From a virus, in IMG/VR virus record IMGVR_UViG_3300022745_000038, positions 1-57,837 of that record: a stretch of 57,837 nt of DNA. One strand, written 5' to 3'. Shown piece after piece: positions 9,601-16,693 of this stretch. Made by a program: the position numbers and the translations under genes. Position 1 is the stretch's first letter, and each line of letters opens with the position of its first letter. The notes under the pieces were generated by a model. It worked only from the letters and a program-made list of their open reading frames with translations, did not search any database and was not told the origin of the DNA.

Positions 9601-12600
9601 AGTGCCTGCACAGTCGCATTCGCGCGAAGCCCCTGCGCCCGGCGCATTGCCTCGCCACCGGTCGCCCGGTTCAATGCGTCGAACCCTCGGTGCCCGCCCT
9701 CGTGAGCCGCCACCCAGAGCGCACGCGCCCGGGATGGGATGGCCTCAGCAACAATGTAGACCCGGCCCGTGCCCTTGACGTAGGCGCCCTCAAGCACGTC
9801 TCCGCGCTGCAGCTTGAGCGCATCGCGAACATCGTCAGGCAGGTCAGCGGCCGTGGCCACCACTTCGACGTTCTTGCGTGGGCCGATCCATGCTCGGACT
9901 TGGGCGACCGTGGGGTTCTCGCTCCGCCGCGAGTCCGCCACAGTGGCGGACTGCTCCGACTCCGGCTGCGCCGCGGCGGGGGGCACCGCGCGATCGGTGG
10001 CGGCGCGCTGGGGGGCTCGGGGAGTCGTCCGCTCGCCGCCGGCCCACTTGGTCACCCGCTGGGTCGTATCGCCGTTGTCGAACCAGTCCTGCAGTTGCTC
10101 CGGCGTCATGCCGACCACACCACCGTGGCGGGCCGCGCCCTTCTCGTACTGCGCGCGGTACAGGCGCAGCGCCTCCTCGGCGTTCTGGGCCCCAGCCACG
10201 ATCTTGTGCTCGTCGAATCGACCGCCCTCAGTGTTCTGGTCGATGACGAAGAACTTCCCGCGCCACGACAGGGGCGTCCCCGCCTTGACGAAGATGTCGA
10301 TGTGGTCGCCGTCCTTGCCGCGCGGCACCCCGGTGATGTAGCCGTAGTGGACTCCGCGCATCTTCACGCGCCAGCGCTTGCCGTTCGGGTCGACTCCTGT
10401 GCGTTCCGATTCGTTCGGGTTCTCCACCGAGATGTTGAACCCAGCAAGGGAAAACTTTCCCTTTTTATAGTTGCCAGCCCGCGTCATTGGCTCGGTAGGC
10501 TGGGGCAGGTCGTTCTTCTTCGAGGTGGCCGCCTCGTGCGCAGCGCGATCGACCCGCGCGCCGCGCGCCGGCACGATGTCCTCCGGCATCTCGTTCGGCG
10601 CCGAAGGAATGCGCTCATCCTGCGACAGGGTGGCACGGGCGTCGGCCGCACGCTTCAGACGTTCCACCTCGAGCGAGGTGGCCTTGTTGGCAGCAATCCC
10701 TTCCCGGCGCAGTTCGGCCTCGAACCGGCGCACCGGATCAGCCACCCCCTCTTCAGACATCACGCGGGACAGGATCTGGTCGCGGCGGGCCGCAGCCTCA
10801 TGCCGGCGCGCTCCTTCCACGCGGGCGTCCACGTCTGCCGTGGTCGCAGTTCTGGCGGATTCGGCGGCAGTACGCGCAGCCGCCTCAGCCTCGGCCATGG
10901 CTACGCGATCGGAAGGCTCCGCGAGCGCTTGGGCCTTTGTCGCGTCCGATCGCTCTGCGGCCCTCTGGGCGGCTCCTGCGGCGTCTTCCGCGGCGGCCTC
11001 CTGGAGGGGGCGCTGGTCCTCGACCCGGTTGGCGCGGTTCGGAAGTTCGCCACCGTAGGTCGACACCTCCCCTTCGACCGTGCGCCCGGTCGGCCGCTCG
11101 CCCGTCTCGGCAGGAAGTCCGCCACTGTGGCGGACTGGCGCGACCGCCGTGCCCGGCCCAGCAGGGGCCTCCGGGGTGTTCTGCCCCATCACGAAGTCCG
11201 GCCGCTCGTTCCATGCCGTCAGCAGACGCTCGACCCCGTCAATCGCCTGCGTGCGCGTCACCTCGTCCAGGCGCGGGTTGCGCGCGATGGCAAGAGCCTG
11301 CATCAGTTCGTTGGTCGACTGCGGTCCGAACCGCTCGTCCTCGCGCATGCCGCGCAGGATGTCCCGATCGATCGCCGCATCGGCGAACTTCACCCGACCC
11401 TCGAGCGTGTCGTAGAACGGGGCCTCCGCCCCGCTCACCGCGTTGCTGGCAGCCTGGATGGCATCATCCACAGTGCCTGCGTTGGCTATGTCCGCCAACA
11501 CCTTGCGGGTCTTGTCCTCTTCGATCGCGCCCGCGCGCCTCGCAGGGGTCAGGACTGCGCCGGGCCCGGCAATGATGCCCTCTCGCGCCGAGTTGAGAAG
11601 GACGTCTTCGAACAGCCCCTGCTCCGGGCGAACCTTCTGCACGCCGACATTGGTGGCGAACTGCTCTGCACCACCCTGCAGGCCCTCGGATCCGACAGCC
11701 ACCACCGTGCGCGCGCCACGGCCGGCGATCCCAGTGACGCCGGCCGCCGAACCTTCCAGACCGAAGCGCCCGGTGATTGCGCCCATGCCGGCAGCCAATC
11801 CGATCGACGCCCACTCCTCAGCCGTGCGCGGCAGTCTCTGCCCCAGCGCCTTCTTGGCATCCGCCTCTGACATCGTCTGGCGCATCTCCTGGTACACAGG
11901 AGAGTTCGCCTGCAGGTCAGAGTCCTTCAGTTCCTGGATCTTGTCGTAGATGTTGCCGCGCACCTCGCCTGCGGCCATCCCGGCCCCAACGCCCTCGAGC
12001 ACGTGCCGCGCAGCGGCCTCGCCAACGCCGGCCCCCTTGAGAGCCAGCCCAAGGGCCTTGAACGGTCCAAAGTTGCCAGCGAAGTCAGCGACCAATGACA
12101 GCGGGTCCACCGTGGCAACATGCTTGGCCCAGATGGCGACCTTGTCCACCTCGCCGTCCGCACGCTCGAGTTGGTTCTGCAGGCGACGGTTCTGGACCTT
12201 CTGCCATTCCGACTGCTTCTCCTGCCCGCTCTTGATGAACTCCTCGAGGGCGTTGGAGATGAAGTTCCCCGGAGAAACCAGATCGGGGATGGTCTTGACC
12301 AGACCTACCGCAGCATTCGCGGTGTTGATGACCGTATCGTTGACCGCAGCCAGCGTCGATCGCTTCGGAGCGCCACCCTTCGCCTTGGGCGACAACGGGC
12401 TCGCGTCGATGTCGAACTCTTCCTCCGAAGGAGCAGTCTGCTGACCGCGCGCTTCTGGGAGTTCTGCGCCGGAAACCATGTCGAAGGCCTGCGCCAACTT
12501 CTGGCCGTACTTCGGGTCCTCAGCGTAGCCGCCCTGAACCATGCCCTGCACGAAACGGCTGATGTCGCCACCAGCCCCGACCGCCCCTCGATACCGCGGG

Positions 12601-12926
12601 TTGCTGCCGATCAGGTTGGCGTAGTCCTCGGCAAAGGCCTCCGGGGTGTCATAGGCCCGGTACTTGTCCACCGTGCCCAGCATGTTGTCGCGAGCCGGAG
12701 CAGAAGGGCCACCCCATCCTGTTGCCTTGATGTTCCCCAGGTTGTTGGTGCCCGGGATGACCGACCTCCCCCAACCAGTCTCAAGCCCCCACTGGGCGAG
12801 AATGGCCCGCGGGTCGACGCCCAACTTCGCGCCGGCCTCGGCTGCCGCTTGGCCATACGTGTCAACGAAGTCGGCTACGCCGCCGCCGGTCCGGGGGGCA
12901 AGTTCCAGCCCAAGGGTGTCGGCCAT
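3615..12926 (-). CDS. Giant polyvalent internal virion protein
   Basis: About 3,103 residues from ATG 12926 (TGATG overlap with the preceding stop). Domains in order: glucosaminidase/FlgJ-type murein hydrolase (about 18-155: LAQWGLETGWG, NNLGNIKA); hydrophobic region (about 200-450); coiled low-complexity region; pyrophosphatase-like polyvalent-associated domain (about 820-965: DGDHIDIFV); metallopeptidase-like HEGGH near 1075; ADP-ribosyltransferase-like domain from about 1213 (YHGS, GWGLYFT); a DUF7178-like segment near 1725 (KVRSFFNNI, VTIDTHAV); Zeta-toxin-like P-loop kinase near 2075 (GGTGAGKST); and a helical C-terminal polyvalent domain (about 2270-3000). Such proteins are ejected with the DNA: the N-terminal hydrolase opens the wall and the cargo domains act in the host. 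It contains two dispersed palindromes in linkers. Confidence 0.9.
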   Translation of the reverse strand: MADTLGLELAPRTGGGVADFVDTYGQAAAEAGAKLGVDPRAILAQWGLETGWGRSVIPGTNNLGNIKATGWGGPSAPARDNMLGTVDKYRAYDTPEAFAEDYANLIGSNPRYRGAVGAGGDISRFVQGMVQGGYAEDPKYGQKLAQAFDMVSGAELPEARGQQTAPSEEEFDIDASPLSPKAKGGAPKRSTLAAVNDTVINTANAAVGLVKTIPDLVSPGNFISNALEEFIKSGQEKQSEWQKVQNRRLQNQLERADGEVDKVAIWAKHVATVDPLSLVADFAGNFGPFKALGLALKGAGVGEAAARHVLEGVGAGMAAGEVRGNIYDKIQELKDSDLQANSPVYQEMRQTMSEADAKKALGQRLPRTAEEWASIGLAAGMGAITGRFGLEGSAAGVTGIAGRGARTVVAVGSEGLQGGAEQFATNVGVQKVRPEQGLFEDVLLNSAREGIIAGPGAVLTPARRAGAIEEDKTRKVLADIANAGTVDDAIQAASNAVSGAEAPFYDTLEGRVKFADAAIDRDILRGMREDERFGPQSTNELMQALAIARNPRLDEVTRTQAIDGVERLLTAWNERPDFVMGQNTPEAPAGPGTAVAPVRHSGGLPAETGERPTGRTVEGEVSTYGGELPNRANRVEDQRPLQEAAAEDAAGAAQRAAERSDATKAQALAEPSDRVAMAEAEAAARTAAESARTATTADVDARVEGARRHEAAARRDQILSRVMSEEGVADPVRRFEAELRREGIAANKATSLEVERLKRAADARATLSQDERIPSAPNEMPEDIVPARGARVDRAAHEAATSKKNDLPQPTEPMTRAGNYKKGKFSLAGFNISVENPNESERTGVDPNGKRWRVKMRGVHYGYITGVPRGKDGDHIDIFVKAGTPLSWRGKFFVIDQNTEGGRFDEHKIVAGAQNAEEALRLYRAQYEKGAARHGGVVGMTPEQLQDWFDNGDTTQRVTKWAGGERTTPRAPQRAATDRAVPPAAAQPESEQSATVADSRRSENPTVAQVRAWIGPRKNVEVVATAADLPDDVRDALKLQRGDVLEGAYVKGTGRVYIVAEAIPSRARALWVAAHEGGHRGFDALNRATGGEAMRRAQGLRANATVQALSEAVAADRGIAVGRLSMEEALMELIAADTTGDFSGLADRYGVNATALRTPRTMLGRFMDWLRGWFKSNGATDAEVRTFLREISNESAVDNFHGADGSVAAMIAYHGSGRRGISKFDTAKIGEGSGDNDYGWGLYFTSKPEIAEWHRRQLSEEVTKLGLVPIEELYETAVEKFGKVPGEALRYAVDNGLVDARDTFDAMRDPKERDSGWMDDASDAEIDSAIALLKKMKVEYAGGLYTADIPETTNMLRWDRGFNDQPDVVKAAWSGFGLPESGTGGAAYRGMAQKLGSARDASMELLARGVLGIQYADALQPKESNYVVFSAEDTKILSDRYAGGADGDVVAVASTVSARRPTAKKATEDPLAESLQIDLDAMRRSGEAAFAKNIDIMSEYPGMGGIAGTPDERAEQIVQRITDNLLWLHDQVPAATRANSKQWYDGARKLADAWAAKYGVTRDQSAAVIAAMSPQKDWYMNVTAAERVLDVWHDQQQHRWDPAMDMIAGKILPKSLRGQVAGKRLSQLKTLVQKAAWIRVYDQAHNPRSYRMSAPTGAFIGWMKTGKGSNSKLAWGSFSEIGKAISALTDGSRENISALLGDQHKVRSFFNNITEPNDEGGSVTIDTHAVAAGLLRGMSGSSAEVTHNFGSGGVASSSITGAQGTYGIYAEAYRRAAAVRGIFPREMQSITWEAVRGLFKPTFKAKKSNVQAIDNIWRRVDAGEVTTDEARNEIVQRAGRIDPPSWEGSDSGRTGKAPSSSYRSELAGNVGFAGAAGRGVKSGNAGGPSDQGSAATGRGRFVLNVAVPVSDTQKALAAVRMFLSDPVGAVTRSEDGASFPMSRKSTPKERSKIAEMLGGVDVSERAAGDEAVASVAPKLTNRQIEDRLQAKIDSDYEAAVAEYNALPDAMGGRVLNTDLARELSPEYREDRTLSAAVHEPASAFVKRRYADMLAAPTPANRDPVVLFTAGGTGAGKSTGLRILAGAADRAEIIYDTNMNALPSSVSKIEAALKSGRDVTILYTYRDPVEALVHGALPRAMRMGRTVPMNEHAKTHVGARKVVDQLADRYRGNDRVTIVVVDNGRGKGKAAVVARSSVPAVDENVGQSLREALESEYAQGRISEAVYRGTSASSNRQEPQGVVPEGGERVRGQPQPERQRPEVMASVSRTPDWAKGNAALESATGKIDTYAPKKTLREKVSGMMDNWKTRLVQGVFDQFRPLEKLSHKAYVLARMSKSADGVLEGLLLHGKPVMHADGHIYGDLDGKGFLGAMQALNGEHDRFLAWVAGNRSAKLMIEGREHLFTPAEIAALQGANRGNMPDGSSRAQAYARALQTLQDYNKSVLDIAEKTGLIDPVGRAVWESEFYVPFYREMEGNEISGPGMVKGLVRQRAFQKLKGGEENLGDLMENTLRNWSHLISASMANQAAAASLTEAERQGVAITADADTARQIAKRTSGKGSATYFMDQGKEHWMVVGDPFVLDAITALEAGPLRGWAMDWMSKAKRTLTIGTTISPSFKIRNLIRDSLAAIGQNDMSYNVAKNLVEGWQGTRKDSTEYAQMLFGGAMMRFGQFNDDHAEHAKRLIEQGVDANTILSTPEKIKAAFGKVWDSYQDFGDRMENINRAALYKQLIARGVPPLEAAYQARDFLDFQLQGSFVAMRFLSQVVPFLNARAQGLYKLGRAGKEDPTRLFAVSAAVALASIGLLLAYADDDDWKAREDWDRDAYWWFKIGDTAFRIPKPFEIGALGTIAERSWEFVISDEMTGKRLGERMASMVKDTFAMNPVPQLFKPALDLYANKDSFTGRQIETKGMERFSKSERKSYNTSWIAETLGAAGDTTGISPVQVDHLIRAYFGWLGSHIAMGVDTMAADPLRGRTHATRRWDETFVIGDFVKEVPSNRSRYVEDFYKQAKAVHEVMADIKQARELGELEKATRLAAENEDKIVLNKAYTQAEKKIGEINKALRLAQYRAMDPSEKREVIDRLSQQRAQIARTVELQRAAMRQ
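9934..9950. repeat. Dispersed palindrome, copy 2
   Basis: Exact TCCGCCACAGTGGCGGA on the plus strand, extended to a 21-bp palindrome by flanking AG/CT. Within the giant virion gene it encodes QSATVADS in a linker between two domains. Confidence 0.95.
11118..11134. repeat. Dispersed palindrome, copy 3
   Basis: Exact TCCGCCACTGTGGCGGA, extended by AG/CT to 21 bp. In the giant virion gene it is read in a different frame and encodes PVRHSGGL in low-complexity sequence. Confidence 0.95.
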
Positions 12927-14005
12927 CAAGTGTTCCCGTTGATCATGCCGCGAATTCGCCGGTTCTGTAGCCCATCGGCAGGTCCTCTATTCACGTCCCC
13001 CGTCCAAGGAACAAACGGCACATCGGTCGGATATTCATCTGACCTAGCCGCTTTCGGCTCATCGGGCGGGGAAGCCGCCGGTTGCGCCTGCTGCTGACCG
13101 CTGCGCCGAAGCCCATGCTGACGCATCCACTGGTCGAACTGGCGGTTGGACCGATTCAGGTACTCCTCGGAGCGCGCTTTGATGTACTCTTCCTTCGACA
13201 TGGATCTGTCACCAACATCGACCGAAGCGCTGCCACCCCAGCCCTTGCCGGGGTGCTCCATGTAATCCTTCTTCGCCGCGGCCTCGGCTTCCTTCTTGCT
13301 CGGCAACGGCGCACCCAGAGAGGCAGTCACCGCCTCCTCAGGGTTCATGCCGCCACGGACCAGCAGCCCGGCGATCTCCTTCCGGCCGGGCAAGGTGTCG
13401 GCGTCAATCTTCGGGCGTCCGAGATCATCCACTTCGGTCTTGAACGCCTTGTCGATGCCGGCCAACGCCGTGTTGACGTTGCGTTGCACCTGGGCATCGT
13501 TGGGCTTGGGTTGCTGGGATCCCCAGCGGGTGCCACGTTCGATCGCCCCAGTCTCTGCTTTGGTGCGTTCGGTCTGGGCGTCGATCAATCCCTCGTTTTT
13601 CTTGTAGACGCCAGCGTGCGCCCGGTACAGGTCAGCCTGCTCGGGCGTCAGCGGCGTTGGAGTTTTCTCCGGCCCATAGGTCGGCTCTGCTCCGGGCTCG
13701 CCCGTGTAGCGCGCCTGGTCAGGGGCCAGCGTGTAGGGCTTGGAACGCTCACGCTCGAGCAAGATCGGCGAGAGACGTTGCTGATGCTCGACATCGCGCG
13801 GCACAGCAGCGTCGGCCTCTTTCATCCGGAGCCCGGACTGCAGTTCAGCCAGCCGCGCCGACCGCGCCTCTTCCAGCGCCGACCGCTCGCGCGCAAGATC
13901 CAGTTCCGCACCCTTGCGGATCTCGGTGCGCGCCATCTCCCCGCCGACTTCGGCAAGGGCACCACCAGCACCGGCCGCAGCCTGCGAGAAGTTGAACGCC
14001 ATCAT
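12926..14005 (-). CDS. Putative internal virion/ejection protein
   Basis: 359 residues, starting MMAFNFSQAAAGAGGALAEV at an ATGA overlap with the upstream gene. After a Gly/Ala-rich N-terminus, residues 25-75 are a charged helical region (likely coiled coil), followed by a Pro/Thr-rich stretch and a polar C-terminus. There are no catalytic motifs. Its place directly before the giant polyvalent gene and after other Ala/Gln-rich proteins matches the internal (ejection) protein block of podoviruses. The role is inferred from context. Confidence 0.7.
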   Translation of the reverse strand: MMAFNFSQAAAGAGGALAEVGGEMARTEIRKGAELDLARERSALEEARSARLAELQSGLRMKEADAAVPRDVEHQQRLSPILLERERSKPYTLAPDQARYTGEPGAEPTYGPEKTPTPLTPEQADLYRAHAGVYKKNEGLIDAQTERTKAETGAIERGTRWGSQQPKPNDAQVQRNVNTALAGIDKAFKTEVDDLGRPKIDADTLPGRKEIAGLLVRGGMNPEEAVTASLGAPLPSKKEAEAAAKKDYMEHPGKGWGGSASVDVGDRSMSKEEYIKARSEEYLNRSNRQFDQWMRQHGLRRSGQQQAQPAASPPDEPKAARSDEYPTDVPFVPWTGDVNRGPADGLQNRRIRGMINGNT

Positions 14006-14550
14006 GCCTCCATCGGTTGCTCAGACTGCCCTGCTGGGGACGCCTGCTGAGTCTGGCCCATCAGCGCATTCTGCACCTGGTCCTTCTGCATGCCGATGCC
14101 TTGCATCACAGTCGCGGCAGCAAACTGCATCGCGCCCTTTCGGTCATCTTCCGATACCGGCTTGCCCGCCTCGGACACGAAATCCGCCACTTCGGCGGCC
14201 ACCTCGATCGCCGCAGCGACGACCGATGGCGCGGACACCTGCCCCTTTGCCGCCCGCAACACCATCCCCATGAGCCCGGCAGCGCCCTCGCCGATCATCT
14301 GCGCGGGCGGAACCTGTCTGGACATCTGCTGCATCACCAAGTCCTTCGCCTGCTCCGAGTACAGGATCTTGGCCGCCGCCATAACCAGCCGCTCGTACTC
14401 GGGCTTCAGTTCTGCCGGGATGGCATCCGCCGCCTTGGTGCGTGAACCGATTCCAGCCTGCGCGCGCTCCTGCTCCGGAGACTCCGCGCCTTCTTCCGAA
14501 TCTGGGTGGGGAGCCTCAGCTTCCGTCTGCTCGTCGATCATCCCGGCCAT
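14002..14550 (-). CDS. Putative internal virion protein
   Basis: 182 residues. The N-terminal 35 residues are strongly acidic and disordered; residues about 45-165 are Ala/Met/Gln-rich helices (AAAKILYSEQAKDLVMQQM, VMQGIGMQKDQVQ). The base composition of the helical part and its position between two other ejection-type proteins support a minor internal virion protein. The stretch near 14184 (TCCGCCACTTCGGCGG) resembles a decayed dispersed palindrome. No family recognised. Confidence 0.65.
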   Translation of the reverse strand: MAGMIDEQTEAEAPHPDSEEGAESPEQERAQAGIGSRTKAADAIPAELKPEYERLVMAAAKILYSEQAKDLVMQQMSRQVPPAQMIGEGAAGLMGMVLRAAKGQVSAPSVVAAAIEVAAEVADFVSEAGKPVSEDDRKGAMQFAAATVMQGIGMQKDQVQNALMGQTQQASPAGQSEQPMEA

Positions 14551-14553
14551 TGG

Positions 14554-15453
14554 TCACCCCTGAGAGTTGATCATCCCGACGCGAGGCATGTTCATTTGCC
14601 CGCCGGGGTACAGGTTCGTTTGCTGGTTCAGCCTGAACGGGATCCCGGGGATGTTGTTCTGCCGGGCCAGTTTCTGCTGGAGAAGTTCCAGTTCCATCGC
14701 GTCCTTCTCGCGCAGGTACTTCAGGCGCTCTTGATTCGGGTCCTTCGTGAATCCCTTCTCGACGAATCGCCCGCCCATGTTCAGCGCCGTGCTTGCGAGC
14801 AGCGGGTTTCCTTTCCCCCACTCCATGAGGCCATCGATCAGCCCGCCGGATGGCTTGCCGGCCGCCGTCGAAGGGGGGCCCTGAAACTGACCGGTGTTGT
14901 AGTCGCCAAGCCTGTCTTGCCACTGCGCGGCGTCCGATCCAGCCGGAGCGCCGCCGGACAGCTCGGCCGGGATCTGGGAGTCGATCATCCCCTTCCCAGC
15001 AAGCGATTGCTCGGCGAGCGGCTGGGATCCAACCGAATCCGCCACTGTGGCGGGCTGCGCGGCATCCACCCCGCCGGGCAACGGGGACTGCGCGACCTGG
15101 TCCTTCGCAGAAACTCCGAACGTCTGCACCCCTTCATTGGTCGGGGCAGTCGCCAACCCAGTGGCAGCGGTCGGGTCCTTCCCCGACAGGGTCGAGGTGG
15201 TCATTGCTTCCGTGGTCGTCGGGGCGGCAGCATCCGCCACTGTGGCGGACGTGCCGGCCTCAGCCCCCGCAGTGGCTGCGCCAGAAAGCAGCCCTGACCC
15301 GAGACTGATCACGGACCCAGCAAGAGCGACGTCCTTGTTATCCATGGCCGCACCAGCGGTCGCCACCACCGCACCAGCAATCATCGCGCCGGTGACCGCA
15401 ACCCCAGCCACTTCAGCGCCAACCAACATCAGGATCGGAATCGCTACTGCCAT
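14554..15453 (-). CDS. Putative internal virion protein with hydrophobic N-terminus
   Basis: 299 residues. ATG 15453 is chosen because GGAG lies 7 nt upstream; an upstream TTG at 15471 is possible. Residues 1-70 are Gly/Ala/Val-rich and strongly hydrophobic (VAVTGAMIAGAVVATAGAA, then SVISLGSGLLSGAATAGAE), as in membrane-penetrating ejection proteins. A long Ser/Thr/Ala/Pro linker follows and carries two dispersed palindromes (SATVAD, PATVAD), then a polar helical C-terminal third. The function is inferred from its place among internal virion genes. Confidence 0.7.
   Translation of the reverse strand: MAVAIPILMLVGAEVAGVAVTGAMIAGAVVATAGAAMDNKDVALAGSVISLGSGLLSGAATAGAEAGTSATVADAAAPTTTEAMTTSTLSGKDPTAATGLATAPTNEGVQTFGVSAKDQVAQSPLPGGVDAAQPATVADSVGSQPLAEQSLAGKGMIDSQIPAELSGGAPAGSDAAQWQDRLGDYNTGQFQGPPSTAAGKPSGGLIDGLMEWGKGNPLLASTALNMGGRFVEKGFTKDPNQERLKYLREKDAMELELLQQKLARQNNIPGIPFRLNQQTNLYPGGQMNMPRVGMINSQG
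15038..15054. repeat. Dispersed palindrome, copy 4 (one mismatch)
   Basis: TCCGCCACTGTGGCGGG; the last base differs from consensus. It encodes QPATVADS in the linker of the 14554-15453 gene. Confidence 0.85.
15233..15249. repeat. Dispersed palindrome, copy 5
   Basis: Exact TCCGCCACTGTGGCGGA, encoding TSATVADA in the same linker as copy 4, 178 bp away. Confidence 0.95.
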
Positions 15454-15863
15454 GAAGGTCTCCAATAGCAACGGACCGGGATAAACCCCTCTTCGCGTGC
15501 CCAGCGGTCATACCTCTTGTCCGGGTTCAGGGTCAAGAACTCCCCGTCGGCTCCCTGACCTCGCGCCCATGTCTCAAGTTCGGAAAGGCATTCGCTGCCG
15601 CCCTTCCCCGTCAACGCAACGACCTGCAGCTGTTTCCCGCGCAACCAAGGGTGATCGACCACGATCCCGGCGGCAACGGAAAGAAGAGCGCCGCCCTCTT
15701 CTCCAACCATCGCGCAGACGTCGCCTTGCGCAGAGCAAAACGCCTTGACGAACCTGCGCAACTTCTCCGGGTCGACGTGCCTTTCGTGCCCAATGCCACT
15801 GGTCACCAACGAGAGGAGAGCGTCTCCATCGCCATCTGCTGCAGTTGCTCGTCGGACAATCAT
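15444..15863 (-). CDS. GNAT-like acetyltransferase domain protein
   Basis: 139 residues from ATG 15863, which forms an ATGA overlap with the upstream gene. The pattern fits a small GNAT fold: N-terminal MIVRRATAADGDGDALLSLV, a central strand pair (DVCAMVGEEGGALLSVAAGIVVDHPWL), a motif-A-like GKQLQVVALTGKGGSECLSEL and a C-terminal GFIPVRCYWR. Similar small acetyltransferases sit among internal virion genes in several podoviruses. The target is unknown. Its 3' end overlaps the next gene by 10 nt. Confidence 0.65.
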   Translation of the reverse strand: MIVRRATAADGDGDALLSLVTSGIGHERHVDPEKLRRFVKAFCSAQGDVCAMVGEEGGALLSVAAGIVVDHPWLRGKQLQVVALTGKGGSECLSELETWARGQGADGEFLTLNPDKRYDRWAREEGFIPVRCYWRPSWQ

Positions 15864-16690
15864 CCTCCCGTGCCTGCATCGACATAACCCGGTTGCGGTG
15901 GCGGAGAAACCTTGTCGAGTCTCGTGTTCAGATCCTTCAGCCACTGCGGCTCCGCGTTCGGCGCGGACGTTGTCGTCTGTCCAAGCGTATCAGCAAGGCC
16001 CTTGTCGAAGGTCAGGAGGGAGTCCATGCCGGGGATGTTGCTGATCTTCCCGATAATCCCCAGCCCCGCCTGCAACAGATTCGACTGCTGCTGAAGCGCG
16101 GCCACCTTCGCCTCACCAGACAGGTCCGATGTCATGATCTTGTTCATCGCGTCGGTGGCCTGCTGGTACAGCTTGCTCGCGCCCTCGTTGCTCGAGATCA
16201 ACGTCTTGTACCCGGCCTCAATCCCGGCCAAGTCCTTGGACTGCGCCCCCCTGAGGGACTGCAACGAGAAGTCCTGAAGTCCTTTGTATCCCTGCGAAAA
16301 CGTGTCCTGCTGGCCCTTCAGGTTCTGCATGCCGAATGCGGCGGCCGTGCCGGCATCCGCTTGCGCGATTGGAAGTGCGGCGCTCATCGCCGCCATCTCG
16401 CCGGCCTGAACTCCCATGCTGCTGTTGATCAGGCCCCGGCTGTTCGCTGCCTGCGCCGCCCGCGTGCGCGCGCCGGTCAGCAGCGGGTTGTCCGACCCCA
16501 TGATGTTGGTGAACCGCTTCTCGACCGACATGTCATCGGTCATAGCTCCCGCAGGAGCCCCGGCGGCTTGCGACTGCACCTGGCCGAGAGCAGCGCTGTT
16601 CACCAGACCGGTCGCGGCTTGAGGCGTCGGCTGCGCTCCGCCGATCTGCTTGATCGCGTCCGTGCCGAAGAGATCGTCTGTGGTTGCCAT
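15860..16690 (-). CDS. Putative internal/structural virion protein
   Basis: 276 residues, Ala/Gln/Ser-rich and largely helical, with no membrane segments. The middle (about 85-200) is rich in Gln, Ala and Met, as in P22-type ejection proteins, and the C-terminus is a Pro-rich tail (SPPPQPGYVDAGTGG). It lies between the tail-fibre gene and the acetyltransferase-like gene in the structural block. Function is by context. Confidence 0.65.
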   Translation of the reverse strand: MATTDDLFGTDAIKQIGGAQPTPQAATGLVNSAALGQVQSQAAGAPAGAMTDDMSVEKRFTNIMGSDNPLLTGARTRAAQAANSRGLINSSMGVQAGEMAAMSAALPIAQADAGTAAAFGMQNLKGQQDTFSQGYKGLQDFSLQSLRGAQSKDLAGIEAGYKTLISSNEGASKLYQQATDAMNKIMTSDLSGEAKVAALQQQSNLLQAGLGIIGKISNIPGMDSLLTFDKGLADTLGQTTTSAPNAEPQWLKDLNTRLDKVSPPPQPGYVDAGTGG

Positions 16691-16693
16691 GGA

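Noticed and set aside
9690-11870. 726-codon open frame on the plus strand, antisense to the giant virion gene
   Set aside because: His/Arg/Leu-rich composition, no recognisable domain and no ribosome site. It is a GC-rich shadow of the minus-strand coding frame, unlike the HNH gene at 37763, which has conserved motifs and a Shine-Dalgarno sequence.
14184-14199. TCCGCCACTTCGGCGG as another palindrome copy
   Set aside because: The centre differs (TTC for TGT) and symmetry is partly lost; it may be a decayed copy or just codons for EVAD. Not counted.
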